Assembly: GCF_029664245.1 (NCBI RefSeq)
Contig: NZ_JANAIE010000008.1
Coordinates: 48,402-112,401 of the forward strand
DNA: 64,000 bases
From: Profundicola chukchiensis
Lineage (GTDB): Bacteria; Bacteroidota; Bacteroidia; Flavobacteriales; Weeksellaceae
Direction: 5' to 3'
The position numbers and the translations under genes are program-made. Each line of letters begins with the position of its first letter. Within the stretch, counting starts at the first letter, position 1. Positions 20,622-29,383 of this stretch are shown here, piece by piece. Under the pieces are notes generated by a model that was not told the origin of the DNA, did not search any database, and saw only the letters and a program-made list of their open reading frames with translations.

Positions 20622-21926
20622 ATGCGTACGAAATCTGTAGGAAAGAAGAAGATTAACATGGTTACTTTAGGATGTTCAAAAAACATCTATGACTCTGAAG
20701 TTATCATGGGCCAATTGAAGGCAAATGGTAAGGAAGTGGAACATGAAGTAAAAGGAGATATTGTTGTAATCAATACTTGTGGTTTTATTGATAATGCCAA
20801 ACAAGAGTCAATTAATACTATTCTTGAATTCGTTGAAGCTAAAAATCAAGGTCTTGTAGAGAAAGTTTTCGTTACAGGATGTTTGAGCGAACGATATAAA
20901 CCAGATTTAGAAAAGGAAATTCCAGATGTTGATCAATATTTTGGAACAAGAGAATTGCCACTTCTTTTGAAAGCTTTGGGCGCAGATTATAAACATGAAT
21001 TGGTAGGAGAGAGGTTAACGACTACGCCAAGACATTATGCTTATTTGAAGATTGCAGAAGGTTGTGATCGACCTTGTTCGTTCTGTGCGATTCCGTTGAT
21101 GCGTGGTGGGCACAAGTCAACTCCTATGGAGGATTTAGTGAAAGAAGCAGAGAAGCTTGCTAAAAACGGTACGAAAGAACTGATTTTAATTGCTCAAGAT
21201 TTGACTTATTATGGTTTAGACTTATATAAGCGTAGAGCTTTAGGTGATTTGTTAAAGCAGTTAGCAAAAGTTGAAGGAATAGAGTGGATACGTTTGCACT
21301 ATGCTTTCCCAACAGGGTTCCCAACAGATGTTTTGGAGGTCATAAAAGATGAGCCAAAAGTTTGTAATTATATAGACATTCCGTTACAGCATATTTCAAC
21401 AAAATTATTGAAATCTATGCGCCGAGGAACAACTAAAGAAAAGACCAATGCTTTGTTGGCTGATTTTAGAGCTAAAGTTCCAAATATGGCGATACGTACG
21501 ACATTGATTTGTGGTTATCCAGGAGAAACCTTAGAAGATTTTGAGGAAATGAAAGCATGGGTACAGGAGCAAAGATTTGATCGTTTAGGATGCTTTACTT
21601 ATTCACACGAAGAAAATACGCACGCGCACAACTTAGTGGATGATGTTCCGCAGGAGGAAAAAGAGCGAAGAGTAGAGGAGATCATGGAAATTCAAACCCA
21701 GATTTCTTGGGAGCTTAATCAAGAAAAAATCGGTAAAGAATTTAGAGTTTTAATTGATAGAAAAGAAGGAGAATACTTTATTGGTAGAACTGAATTTGAC
21801 TCTCCAGATGTGGATAATGAGGTTTTAATCAAAGGCACCGACATTTATTTGCCTATCGGTGAGTTCGTTCAAGTTAAAATTACTGATGCTACTGAATTTG
21901 ATTTATTCGGTGACGTAGTGGAGTAA
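20622..21926 (+). CDS. rimO: Ribosomal protein S12 methylthiotransferase RimO
   Basis: RimO adds a methylthio group to the beta carbon of a conserved aspartate of ribosomal protein S12, using radical S-adenosylmethionine chemistry. The N-terminal UPF0004 domain carries the three auxiliary cluster cysteines Cys18 (TLGCSKN), Cys53 (INTCGFI) and Cys87 (VTGCLSE). The radical SAM CxxxCxxC motif is at Cys148, Cys152 and Cys155 (CDRPCSFCAIP). The C-terminal TRAM domain ends the 434-residue chain. CSFCAIPLMRG with the CGFI motif distinguishes RimO from MiaB. Confidence 0.96.
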   Translation: MRTKSVGKKKINMVTLGCSKNIYDSEVIMGQLKANGKEVEHEVKGDIVVINTCGFIDNAKQESINTILEFVEAKNQGLVEKVFVTGCLSERYKPDLEKEIPDVDQYFGTRELPLLLKALGADYKHELVGERLTTTPRHYAYLKIAEGCDRPCSFCAIPLMRGGHKSTPMEDLVKEAEKLAKNGTKELILIAQDLTYYGLDLYKRRALGDLLKQLAKVEGIEWIRLHYAFPTGFPTDVLEVIKDEPKVCNYIDIPLQHISTKLLKSMRRGTTKEKTNALLADFRAKVPNMAIRTTLICGYPGETLEDFEEMKAWVQEQRFDRLGCFTYSHEENTHAHNLVDDVPQEEKERRVEEIMEIQTQISWELNQEKIGKEFRVLIDRKEGEYFIGRTEFDSPDVDNEVLIKGTDIYLPIGEFVQVKITDATEFDLFGDVVE

Positions 21927-22089
21927 ATATATACTGAGATTATAATTTAAAGTATTGGCTTTTTGAAATTCTTTTCAAGAGGGAAAATCTTAATTCTTAA
22001 AACTGAACTTTAAACATAATACCAATATTTACGTTGACTGATCAATTAATTCGAAATTAAATTAGTTGATGAAGGTTTTTGTTACTGAA

Positions 22090-22533
22090 TTAAAGCCTAA
22101 CAAACTTACCACCTTTCAATTGGTATTTTAACTGGCGCTTTACTTTTTGGTAATTAGAAGCAGCGTCATATTCGCTAAGATGCAAGATGTTTTTTGAGAA
22201 AGCATTAAAGGCATAAATATTCTTATTGCTAGACGGAATATGACCTAGAAGAGAGAATTTATTAGACTTTCCTTTGGTTACTAATATCACACCAGAACCC
22301 GCGTGTGAACTCCTGTTGTGTTTGTTCGAAAGTATATAACTGAAGATATAATCTTTCTTTTTATCACCATTAATATCTCCTTCGTACATTGTCCAACTTG
22401 CAAAAGAAGCAGACTTTGGGATGAGGTGATTAAATTGTTTTAAGATTCTATTTTGGGCTTCTAAACTTGTTTGAGCCGATAAGTTATTAATTCCAAAAAT
22501 GAATAAAGTCAATAAAAAAAAGCGTAGTATCAT
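22090..22533 (-). CDS. Secreted protein of unknown function
   Basis: The 147-residue product has a clear signal peptide (MILRFFLLTLFIFGINNLSAQ) and a basic mature part with GDINGDKKKDYIFSYIL, a calcium-binding-like DxNxDxxxD motif of the FG-GAP/VCBS sort, then SHAGSGVILVTKGKSNKFSLLGHI. I do not recognise the family. The start codon lies in the loop of a strong terminator-like hairpin that ends transcription of the upstream cysteine desulfurase gene, so expression may depend on read-through or on a start inside that region. Confidence 0.65.
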   Translation of the reverse strand: MILRFFLLTLFIFGINNLSAQTSLEAQNRILKQFNHLIPKSASFASWTMYEGDINGDKKKDYIFSYILSNKHNRSSHAGSGVILVTKGKSNKFSLLGHIPSSNKNIYAFNAFSKNILHLSEYDAASNYQKVKRQLKYQLKGGKFVRL

Positions 22534-22564
22534 ATTACTTAAATAATAGAAATACTACGCTTTT
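22514..22564 (-). terminator. Terminator-like hairpin overlapping the start of the downstream gene
   Basis: On the minus strand a perfect 13-bp stem (AAAAGCGTAGTAT/ATACTACGCTTTT, arms 22552-22564 and 22518-22530) encloses a 21-base loop and ends in eight T. It lies 57 bases after the desulfurase stop. The loop contains the ATG (22531-22533) of the gene at 22090-22533, and the second arm encodes its codons 2-5. Confidence 0.75.
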
Positions 22565-22620
22565 ATTGTTTAAAACTTGTCTTTTAACAAGACTTTAATT
22601 CATAATTTGGCTAATGCATC

Positions 22621-23775
22621 TTAGGCCGTAGCGCTATGTCTTGCGCTAATTTCTTTTAAAACACTAAGTAAATAGTCAATGTCTTCTTTTTTGTTATGTG
22701 TTGAGAATGAAATACGTAGAGGTGTTGTAGATGCAATCATGTCTTCACTTAAAATTTCATTTAAAACGCGAGAACTTTTTGCAGCACCGGATTGACAGGC
22801 ACTTCCTTGTGAACAAGCAATTCCACGTAAGTCTAATTCAAAACCGATTAATCCATCTTTAAATGGTAATGAAAGGCTCAACAAAGTATATAAACTATTT
22901 TCTGTTGCGCACATTCCGTTGAAGTGAATATCAGGGAATGCAGATTGTAATTCTTGGATAGCATATTCCTTTAATGCAAAAATGTAATCCATGTCTTTTT
23001 CTAGGTTTTCGTTGGCCATTTCAAAAGCTTTACCTAAACCTAAAATTCCATGTACGTTTTCTGTACCCGAACGCATATTTCTTTCTTGTCCACCACCGGT
23101 AATCTGAGCTTTTAAGCCAGTGGACTTTTTGATATAGGCAAATCCAGTACCTTTTGGACCATGGAACTTGTGCGCACTCGAACTTGCAAAATCAACAGGT
23201 AGATTCTCTAAATTAATAGCATAATGCCCTAAGGTTTGAACCATATCACTATGGTAGTATGCATCATGAGCATGTGCTAAATCACCAATTTTCTCTATTG
23301 GGTTTAAGTTTCCAATCTCGTTATTGGCGTGCATTATAGAAACAATGGTTTTCTTATCTGATGCTTTAAGAAGCTGTTGTAAGTCTTCTAAGTCAATTTC
23401 GCCCTTGTCGTTAAGATTGACATAATCAACTTGAATATTTTGATTCTTGTTTAGTGAATTAACTGTTTCAGCAACACAGCTGTGCTCAATTCTAGTCGTA
23501 ATAATTCTTTCGACACCAAGATACTCTACACTCGAGCGTAAAATTAAGTTATTTGCTTCGGTTCCGCCTGAGGTGAAGATAATTTCAGCAGATGTAACAC
23601 CCGTGTATTGAGCGATTGTTTTTCTAGCTTTTTCAATATATCCTTTGCTTTCTCTTCCAAAAAAGTGGCTAGACGAAGGATTACCAAAATTAAAACGCAT
23701 GGCATTCACCATTTCTTGAATCACTTCCTCGTGCATGTGCGTTGTAGCAGCATTGTCCAAATATACTTTTTGCAT
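22621..23775 (-). CDS. Cysteine desulfurase (NifS/IscS-like)
   Basis: A fold-type I PLP enzyme that takes sulfur from L-cysteine for Fe-S clusters, thiolated tRNA or other uses. It shows YLDNAATT at the N-terminus, the PLP lysine Lys203 in SSAHKFHGPKG, and the persulfide cysteine Cys327 in SQGSACQSG, which is of the short-loop type close to NifS/IscS. Length 384 is normal. A small lipoprotein gene ends one base before its start codon, so the two are co-transcribed. No iscU or suf genes are adjacent, so its sulfur acceptor is not indicated. Confidence 0.9.
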   Translation of the reverse strand: MQKVYLDNAATTHMHEEVIQEMVNAMRFNFGNPSSSHFFGRESKGYIEKARKTIAQYTGVTSAEIIFTSGGTEANNLILRSSVEYLGVERIITTRIEHSCVAETVNSLNKNQNIQVDYVNLNDKGEIDLEDLQQLLKASDKKTIVSIMHANNEIGNLNPIEKIGDLAHAHDAYYHSDMVQTLGHYAINLENLPVDFASSSAHKFHGPKGTGFAYIKKSTGLKAQITGGGQERNMRSGTENVHGILGLGKAFEMANENLEKDMDYIFALKEYAIQELQSAFPDIHFNGMCATENSLYTLLSLSLPFKDGLIGFELDLRGIACSQGSACQSGAAKSSRVLNEILSEDMIASTTPLRISFSTHNKKEDIDYLLSVLKEISARHSATA

Positions 23776-23776
23776 T

Positions 23777-24244
23777 TTAATCTTTTTCTACTTTTATAAT
23801 ATTAATATGATCAATTTCAGATTTGAATTTAGGAACTTCGATGAACATAAATGGGTTTGTCATCACTGTTAGTGCAGGCTCTCCAGGCTTAGGTGAATGA
23901 CGAATCAAATGTATGTTTAAGTCTTTATCTTCTTGTTTTATTTCTTTTACTTCATAAGAGATTCCTCCATAATTGAAACCTCCAAAGTGTAAAAATATTA
24001 CAGCATTTTTATTGAAATCTACCTTAGGCATTTCTGGAGCTGGAGATAGATTTACATATACTTTAGTATAAATACTTTCGTAATCTTCTTGATTTTTGAT
24101 CAAGCGTTGGGTAGCTTCCATTTCTGCTCCATACTCGCTATAAGCCAATGTATTGAAGGACTTAGATGCTTCGTGATTGGTTTTACAGCTCATACTGAAC
24201 ATAATTACGAAAGTGAATAAAATATATTTAATTACTGAAATCAT
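23777..24244 (-). CDS. Small lipoprotein of unknown function
   Basis: A lipoprotein signal peptide ends at MFSMSC, with the lipid-modified Cys at residue 20. The mature domain, about 135 residues, has predicted beta structure: SEYGAEMEATQRLI, NLSPAPEMPKVDF, AVIFLHFGGFNYGGISYEV and VMTNPFMFIEVPK. The pattern, with NPFMFIEVP near the end, resembles the small protease-complex PrcB-like fold seen in many Bacteroidota, but this is only an impression. Its stop is adjacent to the desulfurase start. Confidence 0.65.
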   Translation of the reverse strand: MISVIKYILFTFVIMFSMSCKTNHEASKSFNTLAYSEYGAEMEATQRLIKNQEDYESIYTKVYVNLSPAPEMPKVDFNKNAVIFLHFGGFNYGGISYEVKEIKQEDKDLNIHLIRHSPKPGEPALTVMTNPFMFIEVPKFKSEIDHINIIKVEKD

Positions 24245-24428
24245 CTATGTTTTAATTTTTAATGGACTCGATATAAGGTGCTTAAGGTTTAAGTTCTATT
24301 CTTAATCACACCTTTTCAATACAGGCTATTAAAGAATTAAATTTAAAGGTGTGAAGATATTAATTTTAATAAAAATTCTAAACATGAGAAGATAATAAAT
24401 TCGGATTTCACTCCTTAATTAACAAAAT

Positions 24429-24791
24429 TTAAAGAATTAAGTATTGATAAGCCCACCACATTAATAAAAATTGCAATGGAATTCTAAGCCATAAAAGCCA
24501 AGTTGGTAATTTGGTTCTGTAAGCATCTGTTAGCATATAAAAGTGAACCAACAGAAATATAACTAACATGCAAATAATACTATAAATCGCGAAATTTCTT
24601 GTGCTTGGGAACCATAACATGATAGCTAAAGAAATTTCTGCTAATCCGCTTAGATAAACTAAAAGCATTCGGTTAGGAATGCTTTTAGGTATTATAGATT
24701 TATAAATTTTAGGTTTCACAAAGTGGAATAAACCCGCAAGCAAGTAAATTCCACTCATGAAATATAAACTCCATTCAGGTAACATCATCAT
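24429..24791 (-). CDS. DoxX-like small membrane protein
   Basis: A 120-residue protein with four predicted membrane helices. The first (LYFMSGIYLLAGLFHFVKP) with GLxHFxxP and the following LSGLAEISLAIMLWFP match the DoxX/DoxD-like family, whose roles in quinone or thiol chemistry are only partly known. Three ATG codons stand in a row at the start, and the first overlaps the TGA stop of the upstream holin-family gene by 4 bases, which shows translational coupling. Confidence 0.8.
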   Translation of the reverse strand: MMMLPEWSLYFMSGIYLLAGLFHFVKPKIYKSIIPKSIPNRMLLVYLSGLAEISLAIMLWFPSTRNFAIYSIICMLVIFLLVHFYMLTDAYRTKLPTWLLWLRIPLQFLLMWWAYQYLIL

Positions 24792-25138
24792 TTCTTCACT
24801 CCAACTAATGAGCCAAGAAGAGAACTAACAATAGCTAGCAATACACTAAATCCTAGTGCCCACCAAAAGCTATCTATCTCGATACCGTTGACAAAATAGG
24901 CGGCCAACATCACCATCAAAGCATTAATCACAAAGATGAATAGACCTAAAGATAGGACTGTAACAGGGATGGTAAGTACAACTAAAATAGGCTTTATGAT
25001 GGCATTTACAATACCGAACACCAAAGCAAATATGATAGCTGGCATGAAGCCCTCGATGTGAACTCCATCAGCAAATATATATTCTGCTAATAGAAATGCT
25101 GAAACAGCTGTAACTAAAAGGTTAATAATAAAATTCAT
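24788..25138 (-). CDS. Phage holin 4-type (PF04020-like) membrane protein
   Basis: I chose the ATG at 25138. A longer frame to 25291 would add 51 residues that run across the terminator of the neighbouring gene. From 25138 the 116-residue product starts MNFIINLLVTAVSAFLLAEYI and has four membrane helices, with the VHIEGFMPAIIFALVFGIVN block and the NALMVMLAAYFVNGIEIDSFWWALG block typical of this family. Despite the family name these proteins are chromosomal and widespread, and their role is unknown. It is coupled to the DoxX-like gene downstream. Confidence 0.8.
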   Translation of the reverse strand: MNFIINLLVTAVSAFLLAEYIFADGVHIEGFMPAIIFALVFGIVNAIIKPILVVLTIPVTVLSLGLFIFVINALMVMLAAYFVNGIEIDSFWWALGFSVLLAIVSSLLGSLVGVKK

Positions 25139-25270
25139 ATGTATAATTTTAAAGATTTCAGATATTAAATATACGAAAAACATTAGTTTTAAATTGTAAT
25201 TCCTTTTTAATCTGAAGTTTCTTAGAATAGGATTTCTATGGCTTTGAATTATAAAATGAATTTTGTGAAT

Positions 25271-25299
25271 TAAAAAAGCCACCTTTTTCAAAGTGGCTT
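25271..25299 (-). terminator. Terminator of the thrombospondin-repeat protein gene
   Basis: On the minus strand the stem AAGCCACTTT/AAAGGTGGCTT (one G:T pair) leads into a T tract, 31 bases after the stop codon of the gene ending at 25331. Confidence 0.8.
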
Positions 25300-25330
25300 A
25301 GTTTTAAATTATTAATAAATGAAGTTGATT

Positions 25331-27563
25331 TTACATTTTAATCACCTGTGCTAGATATACGTTATTTTCTCTATCCCATACCTTAATTAAGTAGGTACCT
25401 GTTTGAAGTTGTCTTAAATCTACATGATTATCAATAACCTCACTTTGGAAAATAAACTTACCATAGGCATCATAGACTGCAATGCGAATCGCTTTCACTT
25501 TTTCAAGCTTAATATAGTCCTTGGTTGGATTTGGTACAACAACTAAATCAATTGTCTTTCTAGCTTGTAACGCATTAAATCTAGGTAAATAGATCGGACC
25601 AACCCAAGCGCTATAACCGCCTTCAGGACAAATAGTTCTCAACCAAATATCATAATCGAATGCTGGAATCAATCTATGCTGAACATAAGGAGTTCCTCCT
25701 TCAATTGACATATCGTTCATTCCGTACATAGGATATGGACGTAAAGGTCTTCCTGCTCTATTGGCAGATCCTTGATAATGCCAGGTCCAATTATCTGCTA
25801 TAAAATCGGCAGTTGTATCGCTTAGCCTATTGAGTACGACTCCGGTTGGGATATCGCAAGCTTCACAAGCATCTCCAATTCCGTCTCCATTTCCATCGTG
25901 TTGATCTGGATTGTAAGTATTCGGACAATTATCAACATTATCAGGAATACCATCCCCATCTGAATCTACAGGAGGAACTGTGCCATCAGTGCCATCACAA
26001 TTTTCATCGATACCATTGCCCGGAATTTCCGTAGCACCAGGATTGATGTTTGGATTGGTGTCATCACAATCCGTATTATCAGCGACATAACCTGTTGGTT
26101 GAGTACAACTCACAATAGAATTGTTAGGATCTCCATAACCATCTCCATCTGTATCGGCATACCAAGTATCTCCGGTGGTAATCGTTGCGTCATAAGGGTC
26201 GCAATCCTCAGCGTTTAGAATACCGTCACCATCAATATCAGGGTCACAAGCATCTCCAATGCCATCACCATCTAAATCAGCTTGATCTGGGTTAGGTGTA
26301 TTCGGACAATTATCAACATTATCAGGAATACCATCCCCATCTGAATCTACTGGAGGAACTGTGCCATCAGTACCGTCACAATTCTCATCGATACCATTGC
26401 CCGGAATTTCCGCAGCACCAGGATTGATGTTTGGATTGGTGTCATCACAATCCGTATTATCAGCGACATAACCTGTTGGTTGAGTACAACTCACAATAGA
26501 ATTGTTAGGGTCTCCATAACCATCACCATCTGTATCGGCATACCAAGTATCTCCGGTAGTAATCGTAGCGTCATAAGGATCGCAATCCTCAGCGTTTAGA
26601 ATACCGTCACCATCAATATCAGGGTCACAAGCATCACCAATTCCATCACCATCTAAATCAGCTTGATCTGGATTAGGTGTATTCGGACAATTATCTATAC
26701 AATCTGCTACGTTATCACCATCGGAATCAATAGAAACACCATTATTGTCAACGTATTCAGGGCATGGTGAATTAGGTTCCTGGTCATCACAATTATTGAT
26801 ACCATCATTGTCATCATCCAAAGCAAAACAAGGCTCTACTGAGGTTAAGGCACAAACCGCATCTATATCTGCACCAGGTGAGCCACCGACGCAATTCCCT
26901 GGTATATCTGTGATATCAATCGCATCAAAGAATAATGTGCCTGCTGGATGCCCTGGAATTACAGCATCAATATCTAAACCTGCCGTCGATCCTCCTATGC
27001 TGCCAATATAATAAAAGCCATCGCCATCTGTATCTAAAATACCTTCAGCTATTAAGACATTTAAGGTATATGCATTAGCTGGTCTCAATTCAATGGTGCT
27101 TCCTTCAACGGCTGGTCCTATTTCGAATACCCACAAGTCATTTTTGTTATCATCTCCAGAATTAGATAATATATTATTTGTAAATTGTAACTTAAGAGAA
27201 CCACCTTCGCCAAGAGAAACAAATTGGTCTGCGCTATTAGTGTAATCTGGAGCTCCTAAAGCTGCATCCATGTTCGGGTTGTTAGGAATGCAATTAGGAT
27301 TAGGAGTGAACATTAGCGTTACATCTGCAAAACTTAAACCATCACCGCAAATGCTACAACCAGAAGCAGTGTTATTAGATATAGTTAAGCAATCAGGATC
27401 TTCGCAATCTATTCTACCATCGCCATCATTGTCTATTCCGTCAGAACAAGCAATAGGATTGTTTTCAGCAGTGGGAGTCTGAATTTGTGATTTTACACCA
27501 GTGAGAAACAGGAGAAAAAAAAAATAAGAAAAATAAATTTGAGTAATAGAGTGAAGTTTTCAT
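25331..27563 (-). CDS. T9SS-sorted thrombospondin type 3 repeat protein with an apparent frameshift in the signal peptide
   Basis: From 27313 downward there is a 660-residue open frame, but the same frame stays open upstream with good coding content (PIACSDGIDNDGDGRIDCEDPDC) back to a T10 tract at 27515-27524. The only sensible start, ATG at 27563, lies in another frame (MKTSLYYSNLFFL). Removing one T would join both into a normal signal peptide ending GVKSQ. The mature protein has a cysteine-rich N-terminal domain, many calcium-binding DxDxDGxxD thrombospondin type 3 repeats in two near-identical 127-residue blocks, a domain with WTWHYQGS and IWLRTICPEGGYS, and a C-terminal T9SS sorting domain (VVVPNPTKDYIKL, GTYLIKVW). 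It is likely a surface-exposed calcium-rich adhesin or scaffold. The frameshift may be a sequencing error, a slippage site or a true mutation. Confidence 0.82.
25921..26682 (-). repeat. Two tandem 381-bp repeats inside the thrombospondin-repeat gene
   Basis: Copies at 25921-26301 and 26302-26682 differ at about 13 positions, nearly all silent; the only residue change I see is Ala/Thr in GA(A/T)EIPG. Each encodes 127 residues with calcium-binding DGDG motifs. Confidence 0.9.
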
Positions 27564-27627
27564 ATGGGTGAGTTTTAATTATTAGTAATACTAAATTATT
27601 AAAATAGGTTTAAAATTTTGCAAATAT

Positions 27628-27682
27628 TGTATAAAGTGTAAGAAATATTGTATAAAGTGTATGTTTTCGTGTATAAACGGTA
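27628..27682 (-). promoter_or_regulatory. Three 13-bp direct repeats phased at 21 bp upstream of the T9SS gene
   Basis: Plus-strand TGTATAAAGTGTA occurs at 27628-27640 and 27649-27661, and TGTATAAACGGTA at 27670-27682. Each start is exactly 21 bases from the last. The first two copies also share AAATAT just before, giving a 19-bp identity. They lie 65-120 bases upstream of the gene's ATG at 27563, a normal place for an activator site. Confidence 0.65.
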
Positions 27683-27724
27683 GGTAATTAGAAATTGCTA
27701 TACTTTTATGAATATGAAGAAATA

Positions 27725-27746
27725 ACATTGTTTATTTTAACAATGT
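27725..27746 (-). terminator. Possible terminator after the DUF2891 gene
   Basis: The 8-bp stem ACATTGTT/AACAATGT with a 6-base loop is AT-rich and is followed on the minus strand by TATTTCTT, only a weak T tract. It lies 41 bases after the stop at 27788. Confidence 0.4.
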
Positions 27747-27787
27747 AAAGCATGTTGTGGGTAAGAATAATAAGTTGTCTCTTAAAT

Positions 27788-28843
27788 CTATTCAGCGGCT
27801 AATAATGCATATAAAGCAAAAGAGGCTAACCAATGTCCGCCTTCATAAGAATCTCCTATCAAGTTTGGATAAGAATAATGAAAATGTTGGTCGGCTAAAG
27901 GGATTAAATAATCATAAGATGGGTATTCTTTGGCTAAACCATAGATTATCCAGGCTCGGCTAAAATTAAGACCATCTAAATGAACTAGATGACCATCGGC
28001 GCGGTCAGAAACCTCTCCAACTTTTATATTAAAAGAATTCTGTTGCATTTCAGGGAGAAAAGCTTGAACCCATGTTTCAAATTCCTCTTTCTTAAGTACT
28101 TTGCGCATTAAGTCAATTTCTTGAAAACATGGAGATAAAAAATCATATCCACTAGGTTCCCAACTTAAAGGGCAGTTTTGGTCGGTTAAGTAAAAATCTT
28201 TTGCCCGTGAAATAATAAGTTGCTGAAATTCTACATGATTTATAGATTGAGCATAATCGAAGGCTAGACTCATTCCAAAAGCAGTATTGGTATGCGTTCC
28301 TACACGAATTGGGTAGTTAAGCTTGGGTAAGTACTCCTTGTTTCTCTCAATCAAAACATTGGTTAAAGCTTGTAAGTTTTTACTCATTTCTTTTCCGGTA
28401 GGAGTATCCCAAGAATCTAGCGCTTCTTGAAGTTTAAACAACCAAGCCCAGCCATAAGTTCTTTCATAAGAATACTCATGTGGTTTCTGAAAATAGTCGA
28501 TCTCCTGTTCTATGTTTTCCTTAGAGAAGTTTTGTAATAATCTATTTTTAATACGGTTATCAGCGTCTAGTTCAGGGAATTTTTTAAGTAAGCTTACGAT
28601 AGTCCAATAGCCATGTACCGAGGAGTGCCAGTCAAAACAGCCATAAAAGATGGGATGTAACTCCTTGGGTGTTCCTAACTCTGTAGCATCAACCAAAGTT
28701 TGACTTAATTTATTCGGGAATTCTGTTTCTATACAATTAAGAGGTAGTTGAATGAGCGATTTAGCTTCTTCTAAATTAAGTTGAGGTTTCTGAGAAAATA
28801 AAAGGATAGGAAAAACGAGAAGGAGACAGAATAGATTTTTCAT
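27788..28843 (-). CDS. DUF2891 family secreted protein
   Basis: The start is taken at ATG 28843, which gives a signal peptide (MKNLFCLLLVFPILLFSQ). The mature part is all-helical and Trp/His-rich, with the family pattern HPIFYGCFDWHSSVHGYW, TYGWAWLFKLQEAL, NTAFGMSLAFDYA and EGGHWLASFALYAL. The (alpha/alpha)-barrel feel suggests a carbohydrate-active or related enzyme, but no activity is established. Its start is one base after the stop of the SMR transporter gene, so they form an operon. Confidence 0.85.
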   Translation of the reverse strand: MKNLFCLLLVFPILLFSQKPQLNLEEAKSLIQLPLNCIETEFPNKLSQTLVDATELGTPKELHPIFYGCFDWHSSVHGYWTIVSLLKKFPELDADNRIKNRLLQNFSKENIEQEIDYFQKPHEYSYERTYGWAWLFKLQEALDSWDTPTGKEMSKNLQALTNVLIERNKEYLPKLNYPIRVGTHTNTAFGMSLAFDYAQSINHVEFQQLIISRAKDFYLTDQNCPLSWEPSGYDFLSPCFQEIDLMRKVLKKEEFETWVQAFLPEMQQNSFNIKVGEVSDRADGHLVHLDGLNFSRAWIIYGLAKEYPSYDYLIPLADQHFHYSYPNLIGDSYEGGHWLASFALYALLAAE

Positions 28844-28844
28844 A

Positions 28845-29180
28845 TTACTCTGAAACGAATTTAAGTCCAACAATAGAAATAACTAAGGTGCTCAAAAAGA
28901 ATAAGCGCCAAAATGTTACAGGCTCTTTAAAAATAAGAATACCCGAAACCACAGTTCCAACTGCCCCAATAGCACCCCACACAGCATAGGCTGTTCCCAC
29001 TGGAATTGGTTTATCACCTCCCATCGCTTTATATAATAGAAACATGCTGATGCTAACGCAAACCGCAAAGGAGATAAGCCATAAAATAAACTCTTTCCCA
29101 CTGCTTTCTTGAGCTTTTCCTAAGCTAATAGCAAATCCCGTTTCGAAAAGTCCACCGATGATAAGTAAAATCCAATTCAT
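28845..29180 (-). CDS. Small multidrug resistance (SMR) family transporter
   Basis: A 111-residue four-helix membrane protein. The essential Glu of helix 1 is seen in GGLFETGFA (Glu13), and PVGTAYAVWGAIGAVGT is the SMR signature. Such proteins work as dual-topology dimers that exchange protons for guanidinium or cationic compounds. The sequence does not clearly separate the guanidinium exporter type (Gdx/SugE) from the multidrug type (EmrE). It is the first gene of a pair with the DUF2891 gene. Confidence 0.88.
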   Translation of the reverse strand: MNWILLIIGGLFETGFAISLGKAQESSGKEFILWLISFAVCVSISMFLLYKAMGGDKPIPVGTAYAVWGAIGAVGTVVSGILIFKEPVTFWRLFFLSTLVISIVGLKFVSE

Positions 29181-29383
29181 AATTAATTGACCAATGTGAT
29201 TCTTAATTGTGAGTCTAATTTAGGTTAAATTCTCAAGACTCAAAAAGTAGTTTAAAATTCTCAAAACCACAGGCTGTGTTAAATTAAAAATCTTTCTGTT
29301 AAACCTTCTTAATGTTATGGATTTTAAGATTTAGCGGCATGCGTATTGAGAATGTATTAATATAACCAAATAAAAAATTTATT

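Noticed and set aside
24788..25138. Holin-family name taken as a sign of prophage
   Set aside because: The family is common on chromosomes, and no other phage gene is present in the window.
25139..25291. 51-residue N-terminal extension of the holin-family protein
   Set aside because: It would read through a terminator hairpin of the neighbouring gene and has no match to the family's N-terminus.
25921..26682. Regular repeats considered as a CRISPR array
   Set aside because: The period is 381 bp, the repeats lie in frame inside a coding gene and encode calcium-binding motifs, and there are no short spacers.
25846..27482. Plus-strand open frames over the thrombospondin-repeat gene
   Set aside because: They mirror the repeated coding sequence of the minus-strand gene and show no family features.
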